Positions 37,038 to 45,215 of a stretch of DNA of 64,000 nucleotides are shown piece by piece (within the stretch, counting starts at the first letter, position 1; each line of letters starts with the position of its first letter). Source of the DNA: Parvibaculum sp963975745 (lineage in GTDB: Bacteria; Pseudomonadota; Alphaproteobacteria; Parvibaculales; Parvibaculaceae); assembly GCF_963975745.1 (NCBI RefSeq), contig NZ_CAXBIB010000018.1, positions 16,593 to 80,592 of the forward strand, given 5' to 3'. A model generated the notes under the pieces. It did no database searches and was not told the DNA's origin. It saw nothing but the letters and a program-made list of their open reading frames with translations. A program made the translations under genes and the position numbers.

Positions 37038-37937
37038 TTATCCCTGGGCGGCTTCAAGTTCGGCGATCGCATCGGCGATGGCGACCGTGCGCTTCGCGAT
37101 CTCGGCGTGCAGGATCTCGACCATGCGGCCCTCGACCTTGAGGACGCCCTTGCCGCGGTTCTCCGGCTGTTCGAAGGCTTCGATGGTCAGCCGCGCGAAG
37201 GCAACGGTTTCCGGATCGGGCGAGAAGATCGTGTTGCAGGGGCCGACCTGGGAGGGATGGATCAGCGTCTTGCCATCGAAGCCCATGTCGCGGCCCTGTT
37301 CGCAGATCGCGGCAAAGCCCGCCTCGTCCTTGATGTCGTTATAGACGCCGTCGAGAATGACGAGGCCATAGGCCCGCGCCGCGATCAGCGCGAGGCCGAG
37401 CGAGGCCAGCATCGGTGTGCGCTCGGGCGTGTGGGCGGCGCGCAGTTCCTTGGCGATGTCGTTGGTGCCCATGACCCAGACCGACATGCGGCTGCCCGGC
37501 TCGCGCGCCTTCTGCGCGATCTGCTGGATGTTGAGAAGCGCCAGCGGCGTCTCGATCATGCACCAGAGCTGCAGGCCGGGCTTCGCGCCGGCATCCGACA
37601 GCGCTTCTTCGGCGCGCTCGACATCGGCGGCGGAATTGATCTTCGGCACCAGGATCGCATCCGGCGCCGCGGCAACGGCGGCCGCAATGTCGGCCTTGCC
37701 CCAGGGCGTGTCGAGCCCGTTGACGCGGATCGCGATTTCGCGCTTGCCGTAACCGCCCTGACGGACGGCGGCACAGACCTGGGTCCGTGCTTCCTCCTTG
37801 GCCTCCGGCGCAACCGCGTCTTCGAGATCGAGGATCAGCGCATCGGCCGGCAGCGCGCGGGCCTTTTCGAGCGCGCGGGCATTCGATCCCGGCATGTAGA
37901 GCACGCTGCGGCGCGGACGGGCGGGAAGAGCGGTCAT
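37038..37937 (-). CDS. CitE-like CoA lyase/thioesterase, probable (S)-malyl-CoA thioesterase (Mcl2-like)
   Basis: HpcH/HpaI-CitE family protein of 299 residues. The TIM-barrel signatures are RRSVLYMPGSNARALEKAR, ALILDLEDAVAPE (Mg ligands), VWVMGTNDIAKELRA and the EQGRDMGFDGKTLIHPSQV segment. From memory these last two motifs fit Mcl2, the malyl-CoA thioesterase of Rhodobacter, better than Mcl1, the malyl-CoA lyase, but the two are close relatives. It is co-transcribed with the mesaconyl-CoA hydratase gene, with which it would release malate from malyl-CoA in the ethylmalonyl-CoA pathway. Confidence 0.8.
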   Translation of the reverse strand: MTALPARPRRSVLYMPGSNARALEKARALPADALILDLEDAVAPEAKEEARTQVCAAVRQGGYGKREIAIRVNGLDTPWGKADIAAAVAAAPDAILVPKINSAADVERAEEALSDAGAKPGLQLWCMIETPLALLNIQQIAQKAREPGSRMSVWVMGTNDIAKELRAAHTPERTPMLASLGLALIAARAYGLVILDGVYNDIKDEAGFAAICEQGRDMGFDGKTLIHPSQVGPCNTIFSPDPETVAFARLTIEAFEQPENRGKGVLKVEGRMVEILHAEIAKRTVAIADAIAELEAAQG

Positions 37938-38026
37938 GAGAGATCTCCGGATCGCGGAAAGGGCCTGGCGAGGCGGACACTATAAAGCGGGGCGGCGGCT
38001 GTGAAGCGGAATCAGCCCGGGCGGGC

Positions 38027-39049
38027 TCAGGCCGCCTTTTTCAGATAGCGCGCGCCGAGGATCTCGGCGATCTGCACCGCGTTGAGCGCCGCGCCCTTCC
38101 TGAGATTGTCGGAAACGACCCAGATGTTGAGACCGTTCTCGATGGTCGGGTCGACGCGGATGCGGCTGATATAGGTGGCATAGTCGCCGACGCATTCGAT
38201 CGGCGTCACATAGCCGCCATCCTCGCGCTTGTCGACCACGAGACAGCCCGGCGCCTCGCGCAATATGTCGCGCGCCTCGTCGTCGGAAATCGGCCGTTCG
38301 AACTCGATGTTGACGGCTTCCGAATGGCCGACGAAAACCGGCACGCGTACGCAGGTGGCCGTGACCCTGATCTTCGGATCGAGGATCTTCTTGGTCTCGG
38401 CCATCATCTTCCACTCTTCCTTGGTCTGGCCGTCCTCCATGAAATCGTCGATATGGGGAATGACGTTGAAGGCGATCTGCTTGGTGAACTTGCCCTCGTC
38501 GATGCTGTCATTGACGAAGATGGCGCGGGTCTGGCTGAAGAGCTCGTCCATCGCCTCCTTGCCGGCGCCCGACACCGACTGATAGGTCGAGACGACGACG
38601 CGGCGGATGCCGGCCGCGTCATGCAGCGGCTTCAGCGCCACGACCATCTGCGCCGTCGAGCAGTTCGGATTGGCGATGATGTTCTTCTTCGCATAGCCGG
38701 CGATTGCCGACGCGTTGACTTCCGGCACGATCAGCGGCACGTCGGGGTCCATGCGCCAGCGCGACGAATTGTCGATGACGACGCAGCCCCTGGCCGCGAT
38801 CTTCGGCGCCCATTCGGCCGACATCGTGCCCGAGGTCGCCATCAGGCAGATATCGGTGCCCTTGAAGTCGTAGGTGTCGAGCGCGCGGACCTTGAGGTCG
38901 CGTTCGCCGAAGGAAACTTCGGTGCCCTGGCTGCGCCGCGAGGCCAGCGCCACTACCTCGTCGGCCGGAAATTCGCGCTCGGCCAGAATGTTGAGCATTT
39001 CGCGCCCGACATTCCCCGTCGCGCCGAGAACGGCAATCTTGTAGCCCAT
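38027..39049 (-). CDS. asd: Aspartate-semialdehyde dehydrogenase
   Basis: NADP-dependent reduction of aspartyl phosphate to the semialdehyde, a branch point to lysine/diaminopimelate, threonine and methionine. It has 340 residues. The N-terminal nucleotide site is AVLGATGNVGREML and the catalytic cysteine is C130 in ANPNCSTAQMV. The STYQSVSGAGKEAMDEL segment is typical. It lies downstream of the leu genes on the same strand, separated from leuB by a small nuclease gene and a palindromic element. dapF elsewhere in the window uses the same pathway. Confidence 0.97.
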   Translation of the reverse strand: MGYKIAVLGATGNVGREMLNILAEREFPADEVVALASRRSQGTEVSFGERDLKVRALDTYDFKGTDICLMATSGTMSAEWAPKIAARGCVVIDNSSRWRMDPDVPLIVPEVNASAIAGYAKKNIIANPNCSTAQMVVALKPLHDAAGIRRVVVSTYQSVSGAGKEAMDELFSQTRAIFVNDSIDEGKFTKQIAFNVIPHIDDFMEDGQTKEEWKMMAETKKILDPKIRVTATCVRVPVFVGHSEAVNIEFERPISDDEARDILREAPGCLVVDKREDGGYVTPIECVGDYATYISRIRVDPTIENGLNIWVVSDNLRKGAALNAVQIAEILGARYLKKAA

Positions 39050-39069
39050 GATCTTTCTCCACTGGCCTT

Positions 39070-39417
39070 TCAGGATGTCTTCATTTCGTTCAGCACGGAG
39101 AGGATCGTCTCCACGACGCCTTCCACATTTTTCCGCACATCGTCATTCCAGTATCTGAGCACCCGGTAACCATTCGCCTCGAACCAGGCATCCCGCTTTT
39201 CGTCGTGCGCGAGGCCCGGCTCCGTTCCGTGTTGGCCACCGTCCACCTCGACGACGATCCGCGCCGAATAACAAAGAAAGTCGGCGACATAGGGGCCGAC
39301 CGGACATTGGCGGCGGAAATGAAAGCCGTCATGCTTCATCTCCCTCAGATGGACCCAGAGCCTGCGCTCTGCATCCGTCTGGTTTCGCCTCAGATAACGT
39401 GCGCGCTCATTGGCCAT
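39070..39417 (-). CDS. DUF559 family endonuclease-like protein
   Basis: A 115-residue protein of the DUF559 (Vsr-like, PD-(D/E)xK) family. The start MANERARYLRRNQTDAERRLW and the core FRRQCPVGPYVADFLCYSARIVVEVDGGQH hold the nuclease signature: the Asp in VADF and Glu in VVEVDGGQH. These proteins are frequent orphan genes in alphaproteobacteria, often next to repeats, and their function is unsettled. It lies between asd (20 bases) and leuB (233 bases with palindromic repeats), suggesting insertion into the asd-leuB neighbourhood. Confidence 0.85.
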   Translation of the reverse strand: MANERARYLRRNQTDAERRLWVHLREMKHDGFHFRRQCPVGPYVADFLCYSARIVVEVDGGQHGTEPGLAHDEKRDAWFEANGYRVLRYWNDDVRKNVEGVVETILSVLNEMKTS

Positions 39418-39461
39418 GGCATCGGCATTCTGACATGGAACGAGGGGACGCCACACTTTCA

Positions 39462-39627
39462 CCTCCCCCTCGCGGGGAGGTCGAGAAATTCGCGAACGCG
39501 GATTTCTCGGGTGGGGGGCTCGGCGCCGCACCAATCCGAAAATCTCACCGGGTTTATCAGACACCCAGACCCCCACCCCAAAAATCGTTGCTTCGCAACG
39601 ATTTTTGGGCCTCCCCGCAAGGGGAGG
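39462..39627. repeat. Mosaic palindromic element between leuB and the DUF559 gene
   Basis: Three hairpins occur in order. CCTCCCC/GGGGAGG lies at 39462-39480. A perfect 14-base stem with a 3-base loop lies at 39578-39608 (left arm CCAAAAATCGTTGC). A second CCTCCCC/GGGGAGG lies at 39610-39627. The paired small hairpins at each end suggest a mobile element that has moved as a unit. On the minus strand the 14-base hairpin also follows the start side of nothing but precedes the nuclease gene, so it may limit read-through from leuB. Confidence 0.8.
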
Positions 39628-39650
39628 CGAAGGCGCCGTGATGTTCTCCT

Positions 39651-40757
39651 CTATCCGTTCAGTTTGGCGAGCGCGGCGAGGATCGCGTCGCCCATCTCTC
39701 TGGTGCCGACCTTTTTCATGCCGGGCTGCATGATGTCGCCGGTGCGCAGGCCGTCTGCGAGCACCGTGTCGACCGCCTTTTCGAGGAGGTCGGCATCGGG
39801 CCCGAGCTCGAAGGTGTAGCGCAGCGCCATGGCGAAACTGAGGATCGAGGCGATCGGATTGGCCGCCCCCGTGCCGGCGATATCGGGCGCGCTCCCGTGC
39901 ACCGGTTCGTACATCGCACAGGCCTTGCCGTTGGCATCCCTGGCGCCCAGCGAGGCCGAGGGCAGCATGCCGAGCGAACCCGTCAGCATCGAGGCGATGT
40001 CGGAAAGAACATCGCCGAACAGATTGTCGGTAACGATGACGTCGAACTGCTTCGGGTTGCGCACCAGCTGCATGGCGCAATTATCGGCCAGCATGTGCTC
40101 GAGCGTGACGTCGGCGAACTTCTCCTTGTGGAGCTTCGAGACTTCCTCGTACCAGAGCACGCCCGACTTCATCACGTTGCGCTTCTCGACCGACATGACG
40201 CGGTTGCCGCGCTTGCGGGCAAGATCGAAGGCGACTTCGGCAATGCGGCGGATTTCGCTGGTCGTATAGACCTGCGTGTCAACGCCGCGGCGCTCGCCAT
40301 TGCTTAAGTTCGTGATCTCCTTCGGCTCGCCGAAATAGACGCCGCCGGTGAGTTCCCGCACGATCATGATGTCGAGACCCTCGACGATCTCGCGCTTCAA
40401 GGACGAGGCATCCGCCAGCGCCGCAAAGCAGAGCGCGGGCCTGAGATTGGCGAAAAGTTCGAGATCCTTGCGCAAGCGCAGCAGGCCCGCTTCCGGGCGG
40501 CCTTCGTAAGGCACGTTATCCCATTTCGGCCCGCCGACCGCGCCGAGCATGACGGCGTCAGCACGCTTGGCCTTCTCGACCGTTTCGTCGGTCACCGCGA
40601 CGCCATGCGCGTCGTAGCAGCAGCCGCCGACAAGCTCGTTCTCGATCTTCGCATCGAATTTGCGATTGTCGTTGTACCATTGGATCACGCGCTCGACTTC
40701 GCCCATGACTTCCGGGCCGATGCCGTCGCCGGCGACGATGAGGATGTTTCTTGTCAT
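39651..40757 (-). CDS. leuB: 3-isopropylmalate dehydrogenase
   Basis: NAD-dependent oxidative decarboxylation of 3-isopropylmalate in leucine synthesis, 368 residues. The N-terminal GDGIGPEVMGEV, the substrate-binding arginines and the Mg/NAD segment VTDNLFGDVLSDIASML, followed by YEPVHGSAPDIAGTGAANPIAS in the C-terminal half, are diagnostic of the family and of LeuB in particular. It follows leuD by 22 bases, giving the minus-strand order leuC-leuD-leuB. Confidence 0.97.
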   Translation of the reverse strand: MTRNILIVAGDGIGPEVMGEVERVIQWYNDNRKFDAKIENELVGGCCYDAHGVAVTDETVEKAKRADAVMLGAVGGPKWDNVPYEGRPEAGLLRLRKDLELFANLRPALCFAALADASSLKREIVEGLDIMIVRELTGGVYFGEPKEITNLSNGERRGVDTQVYTTSEIRRIAEVAFDLARKRGNRVMSVEKRNVMKSGVLWYEEVSKLHKEKFADVTLEHMLADNCAMQLVRNPKQFDVIVTDNLFGDVLSDIASMLTGSLGMLPSASLGARDANGKACAMYEPVHGSAPDIAGTGAANPIASILSFAMALRYTFELGPDADLLEKAVDTVLADGLRTGDIMQPGMKKVGTREMGDAILAALAKLNG

Positions 40758-40779
40758 TTTCTTTTCTTCGCTTCGCGTG

Positions 40780-41385
40780 TCAGAGCCAGGGCTGCGCGGC
40801 TTCGAGCTTCTTTTCGAATCCGGCGATCTTCTCGACCTTCTGCAGCGTCAGGCCGACGCCGTCGAGACCGTTGAGCATGCAATGCTTGCGGAAGGCGTCG
40901 ATGTCGAAATGGATGACGCCACCGTCGGGCCCGCGGATTTCCTGCGCTTCGAGATCGACGGTGACGACGGCATTCGAACCGCGTTCGGCATCGTCCATCA
41001 GCTTGTCGACGTCCGATTGCGGCAGCACGATGGGCAGGATGCCGTTCTGGAAGCAGTTGTTGTAGAAGATGTCGGCGAAGCTTGGCGCGATGACGCAGCG
41101 GATGCCGAAATCCAGGAGCGCCCAGGGCGCGTGTTCGCGCGACGAACCGCAGCCGAAATTCTCGCCGGTGACCAGGATCTGCGCATTCCGGTAGGCCGGC
41201 TTGTTGAGCACGAAATCCGGAATCTCCTTCCCGTCGTCGTCATAGCGCATCTCGTCGAACAGGTTCTTGCCGAGCCCCGTGCGCTTGATCGTCTTCAGGA
41301 ACTGCTTCGGGATGATCATGTCGGTATCGACATTGATGATCGGCAGCGGCGCCGCAACGCCCGTCAGCTTGTTGAACTTGTCCAT
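40780..41385 (-). CDS. leuD: 3-isopropylmalate dehydratase small subunit
   Basis: Swivel domain subunit of isopropylmalate isomerase, 201 residues. It begins MDKFNKLTGVAAPLPIINVD with GAGGGAA upstream as ribosome site. The conserved TDMIIPKQFLKTIKRTGLG and the substrate-loop GENFGCGSSREHAPWAL are intact. A longer open frame to 41559 is not family-like and runs into leuC. It forms a heterodimer with LeuC and lies 10 bases downstream of it. Confidence 0.96.
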   Translation of the reverse strand: MDKFNKLTGVAAPLPIINVDTDMIIPKQFLKTIKRTGLGKNLFDEMRYDDDGKEIPDFVLNKPAYRNAQILVTGENFGCGSSREHAPWALLDFGIRCVIAPSFADIFYNNCFQNGILPIVLPQSDVDKLMDDAERGSNAVVTVDLEAQEIRGPDGGVIHFDIDAFRKHCMLNGLDGVGLTLQKVEKIAGFEKKLEAAQPWL

Positions 41386-41395
41386 CTTGGTTCCC

Positions 41396-42817
41396 TCAGT
41401 TCCCGAATTCCCGCACATCGACGAAATGGCCCGCAAAGGCCGCCGCCGCCGCCATGGCCGGCGAGACCAGATGCGTGCGGCCGCCGCGGCCCTGACGGCC
41501 TTCGAAATTGCGGTTCGACGTCGAGGCGCAGCGTTCGCCGGGCTCGAGCTTGTCGGCATTCATCGCCAGGCACATCGAGCAGCCGGGCTCGCGCCATTCG
41601 AAGCCCGCTTCGAGGAAGATCCTGTCGAGGCCTTCCTTCTCCGCCTGCGCCTTCACAAGACCGGAACCGGGCACGACCATCGCATTGACCGTCGGCGCGA
41701 CCTTGCGACCGGCCTTGATCGCCTTTTCGGCGATGACGGCAGCAGCGCGCAGATCCTCGATGCGGCCATTGGTGCAGGAGCCTATGAAGACGCGGTCGAT
41801 CTTGACGTCGACGATCGGCGTGCCGGGCGTGAGACCCATATAGTCGAGCGCGCGGCGCATCGACGTCGCATGCGCCTCGTCGTGCACATCCTTCGGATCG
41901 GGAATGCGGCCGGTGATCTTGATGACGTTTTCCGGGCTGGTGCCCCAGGTGATCAGCGGCGGCAGGTTGGCGATGTCGATGGTCACTTCCTTGTCGAATT
42001 TCGCATCCGGGTCCGACGGCAGCGTCTTCCAGTATTCGACCGCCATCTCCCAGGCCTTGCCCTTGGGCGCGCGCGGGCGGCCTTCGAGATAGGCATAGGT
42101 CTTTTCGTCCGGCGCGATCAGACCGGCGCGGGCGCCACCTTCGATCGTCATGTTGCAGACGGTCATGCGGCCTTCCATCGAAAGGTCGCGGATCGCCTCG
42201 CCGGCATATTCGATCACATAGCCGGTGCCGCCCGCCGTGCCGATCTCGCCGATGATCGCGAGCACGATGTCCTTGGCGGTGAAGCCTTCCGGCGCCTTGC
42301 CCACCACATTGATGCGCATGTTCCTGGCCTTTGCCTGGATCAGCGTCTGGGTGGCGAGCACATGCTCGACTTCCGACGTGCCGATGCCATGCGCCAGCGC
42401 GCCGAAGGCACCATGCGTCGAGGTGTGGCTGTCGCCGCAAACGATGGTGGTGCCGGGCAGCGTGAAGCCCTGCTCCGGCCCGACGATATGGACGATGCCC
42501 TGGCGGATGTCGGACATTTCGAGATACTCGACGCCGAAATCCTTGGCATTGTGCTCGAGCGTCTCGACCTGGATGCGGCTTTCTTCATCCGCGATACCTT
42601 TGGAGCGATCGGTCGTCGGCACGTTGTGGTCGGCGACGGCCAGCGTCTTCTTCGGCGCATGCACCGGGCGCTTGGCCATGCGCAGGCCCTCGAAGGCTTG
42701 CGGGCTGGTCACCTCATGCACGAGATGCCGGTCGATATAGAGGAGCCCGGTGCCGTCCTCGGCCATCTCGACCAGATGCGCATCCCAGATTTTGTCGTAC
42801 ATGGTGCGGGGCGCCAT
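41396..42817 (-). CDS. leuC: 3-isopropylmalate dehydratase large subunit
   Basis: [4Fe-4S] aconitase-family subunit of isopropylmalate isomerase, 473 residues. The cluster cysteines are in FIGSCTNGRIEDL and the pair in PGCSMCLAMN. The ATG at 42817 (MAPRTMYDKIWDAHLV) has GAGGAAG 7 bases upstream; an in-frame TTG seven codons earlier has no such site. It leads the leuCDB operon. The gap to rplS (42818-42933) holds a terminator for rplS and, after it, the leu promoter region. Confidence 0.96.
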   Translation of the reverse strand: MAPRTMYDKIWDAHLVEMAEDGTGLLYIDRHLVHEVTSPQAFEGLRMAKRPVHAPKKTLAVADHNVPTTDRSKGIADEESRIQVETLEHNAKDFGVEYLEMSDIRQGIVHIVGPEQGFTLPGTTIVCGDSHTSTHGAFGALAHGIGTSEVEHVLATQTLIQAKARNMRINVVGKAPEGFTAKDIVLAIIGEIGTAGGTGYVIEYAGEAIRDLSMEGRMTVCNMTIEGGARAGLIAPDEKTYAYLEGRPRAPKGKAWEMAVEYWKTLPSDPDAKFDKEVTIDIANLPPLITWGTSPENVIKITGRIPDPKDVHDEAHATSMRRALDYMGLTPGTPIVDVKIDRVFIGSCTNGRIEDLRAAAVIAEKAIKAGRKVAPTVNAMVVPGSGLVKAQAEKEGLDRIFLEAGFEWREPGCSMCLAMNADKLEPGERCASTSNRNFEGRQGRGGRTHLVSPAMAAAAAFAGHFVDVREFGN

Positions 42818-42864
42818 TTTCGCTTCCTCGTCTTTCAAAAATTCAACTCAGTGTAGCCCATAAC

Positions 42865-42899
42865 AAAAACGGGCCGGGGCCTTCAGGCGCCCTGCCCGC
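42865..42899 (-). terminator. Terminator of the rpsP-rimM-trmD-rplS operon
   Basis: On the minus strand a GC-rich hairpin with outer arms CGGGC and GCCCG and inner GGCGCC/GGCC pairing around TGAA is followed by GTTTTTG. The stem has a small internal mismatch. It lies about 35 bases after the rplS stop and just before the leuC leader. Confidence 0.7.
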
Positions 42900-42933
42900 T
42901 TTTCATGACGGTTTCCGCTCGAATGCGGAGAAA

Positions 42934-43326
42934 TCAGGCGGCGCCGCTGTCCTTGTTGCGGGTCTTGAAGTCCTGTTTTTCGGTAATTCGGGCAGCCTTG
43001 CCGCGAAGACCGCGCAGGTAGTAGAGCTTCGCGCGACGCACGCGGCCCTTGCGCACGACCTTGATCGAGTCGACCAGCGGCCCGTAAAGCGGGAACACGC
43101 GCTCGACGCCTTCGCCGTAGGAAATCTTGCGAACCGTGAAATTCTCGTTGATGCCGCCGCCGGCGCGGGCGATGCAGACGCCTTCATAGGCCTGCAGGCG
43201 CTCACGCGTGCCTTCAACCACCTTCACATTGACCTGCAGCGTGTCGCCGGGGGCAAAATCGGGAATGGTCTTGCCGCTGGAAAGTGCCGCAACCTGCTCC
43301 TGCTCGAGCTGCTCGATGATATTCAT
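42934..43326 (-). CDS. rplS: 50S ribosomal protein L19
   Basis: L19 of the large ribosomal subunit, at the 30S-50S interface, 130 residues. The start MNIIEQLEQEQVAALSSGK and the core PGDTLQVNVKVVEGTRERLQAYEGVCIA with FPLYGPLVDSIKVVRKGRVRRAKLYYLRGL are unmistakable. The C-terminal tail after residue 115 is short and polar. It ends the rpsP-rimM-trmD-rplS operon, 102 bases after trmD. Confidence 0.97.
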   Translation of the reverse strand: MNIIEQLEQEQVAALSSGKTIPDFAPGDTLQVNVKVVEGTRERLQAYEGVCIARAGGGINENFTVRKISYGEGVERVFPLYGPLVDSIKVVRKGRVRRAKLYYLRGLRGKAARITEKQDFKTRNKDSGAA

Positions 43327-43428
43327 AGCGTCAAACCTCGGATATGAAGGCGTTCGGACCTCGAAAGGGACAATCCCGGCCCGGAAGCGCGCTTCCGTAA
43401 CACAATTTATGCCTCATGGCGACTGCCA

Positions 43429-44136
43429 TCAGGGTTTCTTGGCGAGAAAATCGTCCCAAAGATCGGGCCGCCTTTCCCGGGTAACCTTTTCGGCCTCGGC
43501 ACGCCGCCAGGCCCTGACCTTCTGGTGGTCGCCGGAGGTCAGAACCGGCGGAATCTCGCGCCCCTCGAAGATCTGGGGCCTTGTATAATGCGGGTACTCC
43601 AGCAACCCGCTCTCGAAGCTCTCCTCGCTCCCCGAGGCATCCTTGCCCATCACCCCGGGCAAGAGCCGGACGACCGCGTCGATCAGGGCAATGGCGGCCG
43701 GCTCGCCGCCCGACAGCACGAAATCCCCGAGGCTGATCTCCTCGATGGCCCGGGCCTCGATGACCCGCTGGTCGAGCCCTTCGAAACGCCCGCAAATCAG
43801 CGCCACACCGGGCCCGGCCGCCAGTTCGCGGACCCGCGCCTGCGTCAGCGGCCGGCCGCGGGGCGAAAGATAGATCAGCGGCCGTCGGTCCCCCACCGGG
43901 TGAACCACATCGACCGCCGCCGCCACCACATCGGCCCGCATCACCATGCCGGGCCCGCCGCCCGAAGGCGTGTCGTCGACCGAGCGGTGCCGGTCGGTCG
44001 CGAAATCGCGGATATCGACCGCCTCGAGCCGCCAGAGACCCGTTTCCAGCGCCTTGCCAGCCAGCGAATGGCCGAGCGGGCCCGGAAACATCTCCGGAAA
44101 GAGCGTCAGCACGCTGGCCGACCAGGCCTCAGCCAC
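43429..44136 (-). CDS. trmD: tRNA (guanine-N1)-methyltransferase
   Basis: SPOUT methyltransferase that makes m1G37 in tRNAs, preventing frameshifts. It has 235 residues from a GTG at 44136, chosen because GGGGAGGCGG lies just upstream and it overlaps the rimM stop by 8 bases; ATG codons at 44160 and 44154 are alternatives. The trefoil-knot segment ISLGDFVLSGGEPAAIALID and the VLTLFPEMFPGPLGHSLAG start are canonical. It is coupled to rimM in the classic ribosomal operon. Confidence 0.95.
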   Translation of the reverse strand: MAEAWSASVLTLFPEMFPGPLGHSLAGKALETGLWRLEAVDIRDFATDRHRSVDDTPSGGGPGMVMRADVVAAAVDVVHPVGDRRPLIYLSPRGRPLTQARVRELAAGPGVALICGRFEGLDQRVIEARAIEEISLGDFVLSGGEPAAIALIDAVVRLLPGVMGKDASGSEESFESGLLEYPHYTRPQIFEGREIPPVLTSGDHQKVRAWRRAEAEKVTRERRPDLWDDFLAKKP

Positions 44137-44680
44137 GTTCCGCCTCCCCGCCATCGCCATCCTCGAAGGTGCCGATCGGCGGATCGATCACGATACGCCC
44201 GCCGGCAAGATCGACCTCGGGCACATTGGCCTCGGTGAAGCTCATCAGCACCGTCGTCCCGCCCCCCGGCGGGGCGATTTCGAGAAGGTCGCCGGCGCCG
44301 AAATTCGGCACCCCGACGACCGTGCCATAGTCCCGCCCGTCGAGGCCGATAGCGCGAAGGCCGACGAGATCGGCATGATACCAGCCTTCGTCTTCATCGG
44401 CCGGCGGCAAGCGGTCGCGCGGCACATAAAGCTCGGTACCCCGGAGCGCCTCGGCCGCATCGCGATCGTCGATACCGTCGAGCTGGCAAAGCACCAGTTC
44501 CTTGACCATGCCCTTCGCCGCGATGGCGAAATGCCGGCTGCCGTCCTCGGTCTCGACCGGGCCGTAAGCCGCAACGCCCTCCGGCGCCTCGGTGAACGGC
44601 TTGACTCGGACAAGGCCGCGCACGCCATGCGCGCCGACCACGACGCCGAGACAGACTTTCTTTTGCGGACCGTCAGCCAT
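44129..44680 (-). CDS. rimM: Ribosome maturation factor RimM
   Basis: Assembly factor for the 30S head, binding S19, 183 residues. The N-terminal domain (VCLGVVVGAHGVRGLVRVKPFTEAP) and the C-terminal PRC-barrel (YHADLVGLRAIGLDGRDYGTV) are both recognisable. It begins 21 bases after rpsP and overlaps trmD, in the conserved order. A short acidic C-terminus (EDGDGGEAERG) ends the protein. Confidence 0.95.
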   Translation of the reverse strand: MADGPQKKVCLGVVVGAHGVRGLVRVKPFTEAPEGVAAYGPVETEDGSRHFAIAAKGMVKELVLCQLDGIDDRDAAEALRGTELYVPRDRLPPADEDEGWYHADLVGLRAIGLDGRDYGTVVGVPNFGAGDLLEIAPPGGGTTVLMSFTEANVPEVDLAGGRIVIDPPIGTFEDGDGGEAERG

Positions 44681-44701
44681 CGGCGCGATGCGTCAGCCCG
44701 G

Positions 44702-45127
44702 TCAGGCCTGCGCTTCTTCGGCCGGCGCTTCGGCAGCGGGTTCCTCGGCGGCGGGCTCTTCCGCCGGTGCCTTGGCGGCTTCGGCAGCCTCTTCCGCCGC
44801 GATGCGCGCAGCCTCGAGACGCTCCTGGGCCTTCGCCTTGGGCTTTGCCTTTTCCGGATTGCTGCGCGCCTTGCGCGTCCAGGCGCCGGCTTCGTCGAGG
44901 AAACGCGCGACGCGATCGGTCGGCAGCGCGCCGTGACCCAGCCAATGCTTGGCGCGCTCGATGTCGAGCACCAGGCGATCCTTGTTGTCCTTCGGCAGCA
45001 GCGGATTGAACGTGCCGATCTTCTCGATGAAGCGGCCGTCGCGCGGGCTGCGCGTGTCAGCGACGACGACGCGGTAGAAGGGACGCTTCTTGGCACCGCC
45101 GCGGGCGAGCCTGATTTTCAGAGCCAT
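44702..45127 (-). CDS. rpsP: 30S ribosomal protein S16
   Basis: S16 of the small subunit, 141 residues. The core MALKIRLARGGAKKRPFYRVVVADTR is identical in type to other S16 proteins, and GTFNPLLPKDNKDRLVLDIERAKHWLGHGALPTDRV follows. The last ~45 residues are an Ala/Glu-rich tail with repeated AEEPAAEE units, longer than in enterobacteria (82 residues) but common in alphaproteobacteria. It follows ffh on the same strand. Confidence 0.97.
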   Translation of the reverse strand: MALKIRLARGGAKKRPFYRVVVADTRSPRDGRFIEKIGTFNPLLPKDNKDRLVLDIERAKHWLGHGALPTDRVARFLDEAGAWTRKARSNPEKAKPKAKAQERLEAARIAAEEAAEAAKAPAEEPAAEEPAAEAPAEEAQA

Positions 45128-45215
45128 CTTGTCTTGCCTTTCAGATAGCCGGCGCGCGATGCGCCGGGATTGATAATTCGTCCGTCCACGAACCGAAACG
45201 CGATACGCGCCGGTT

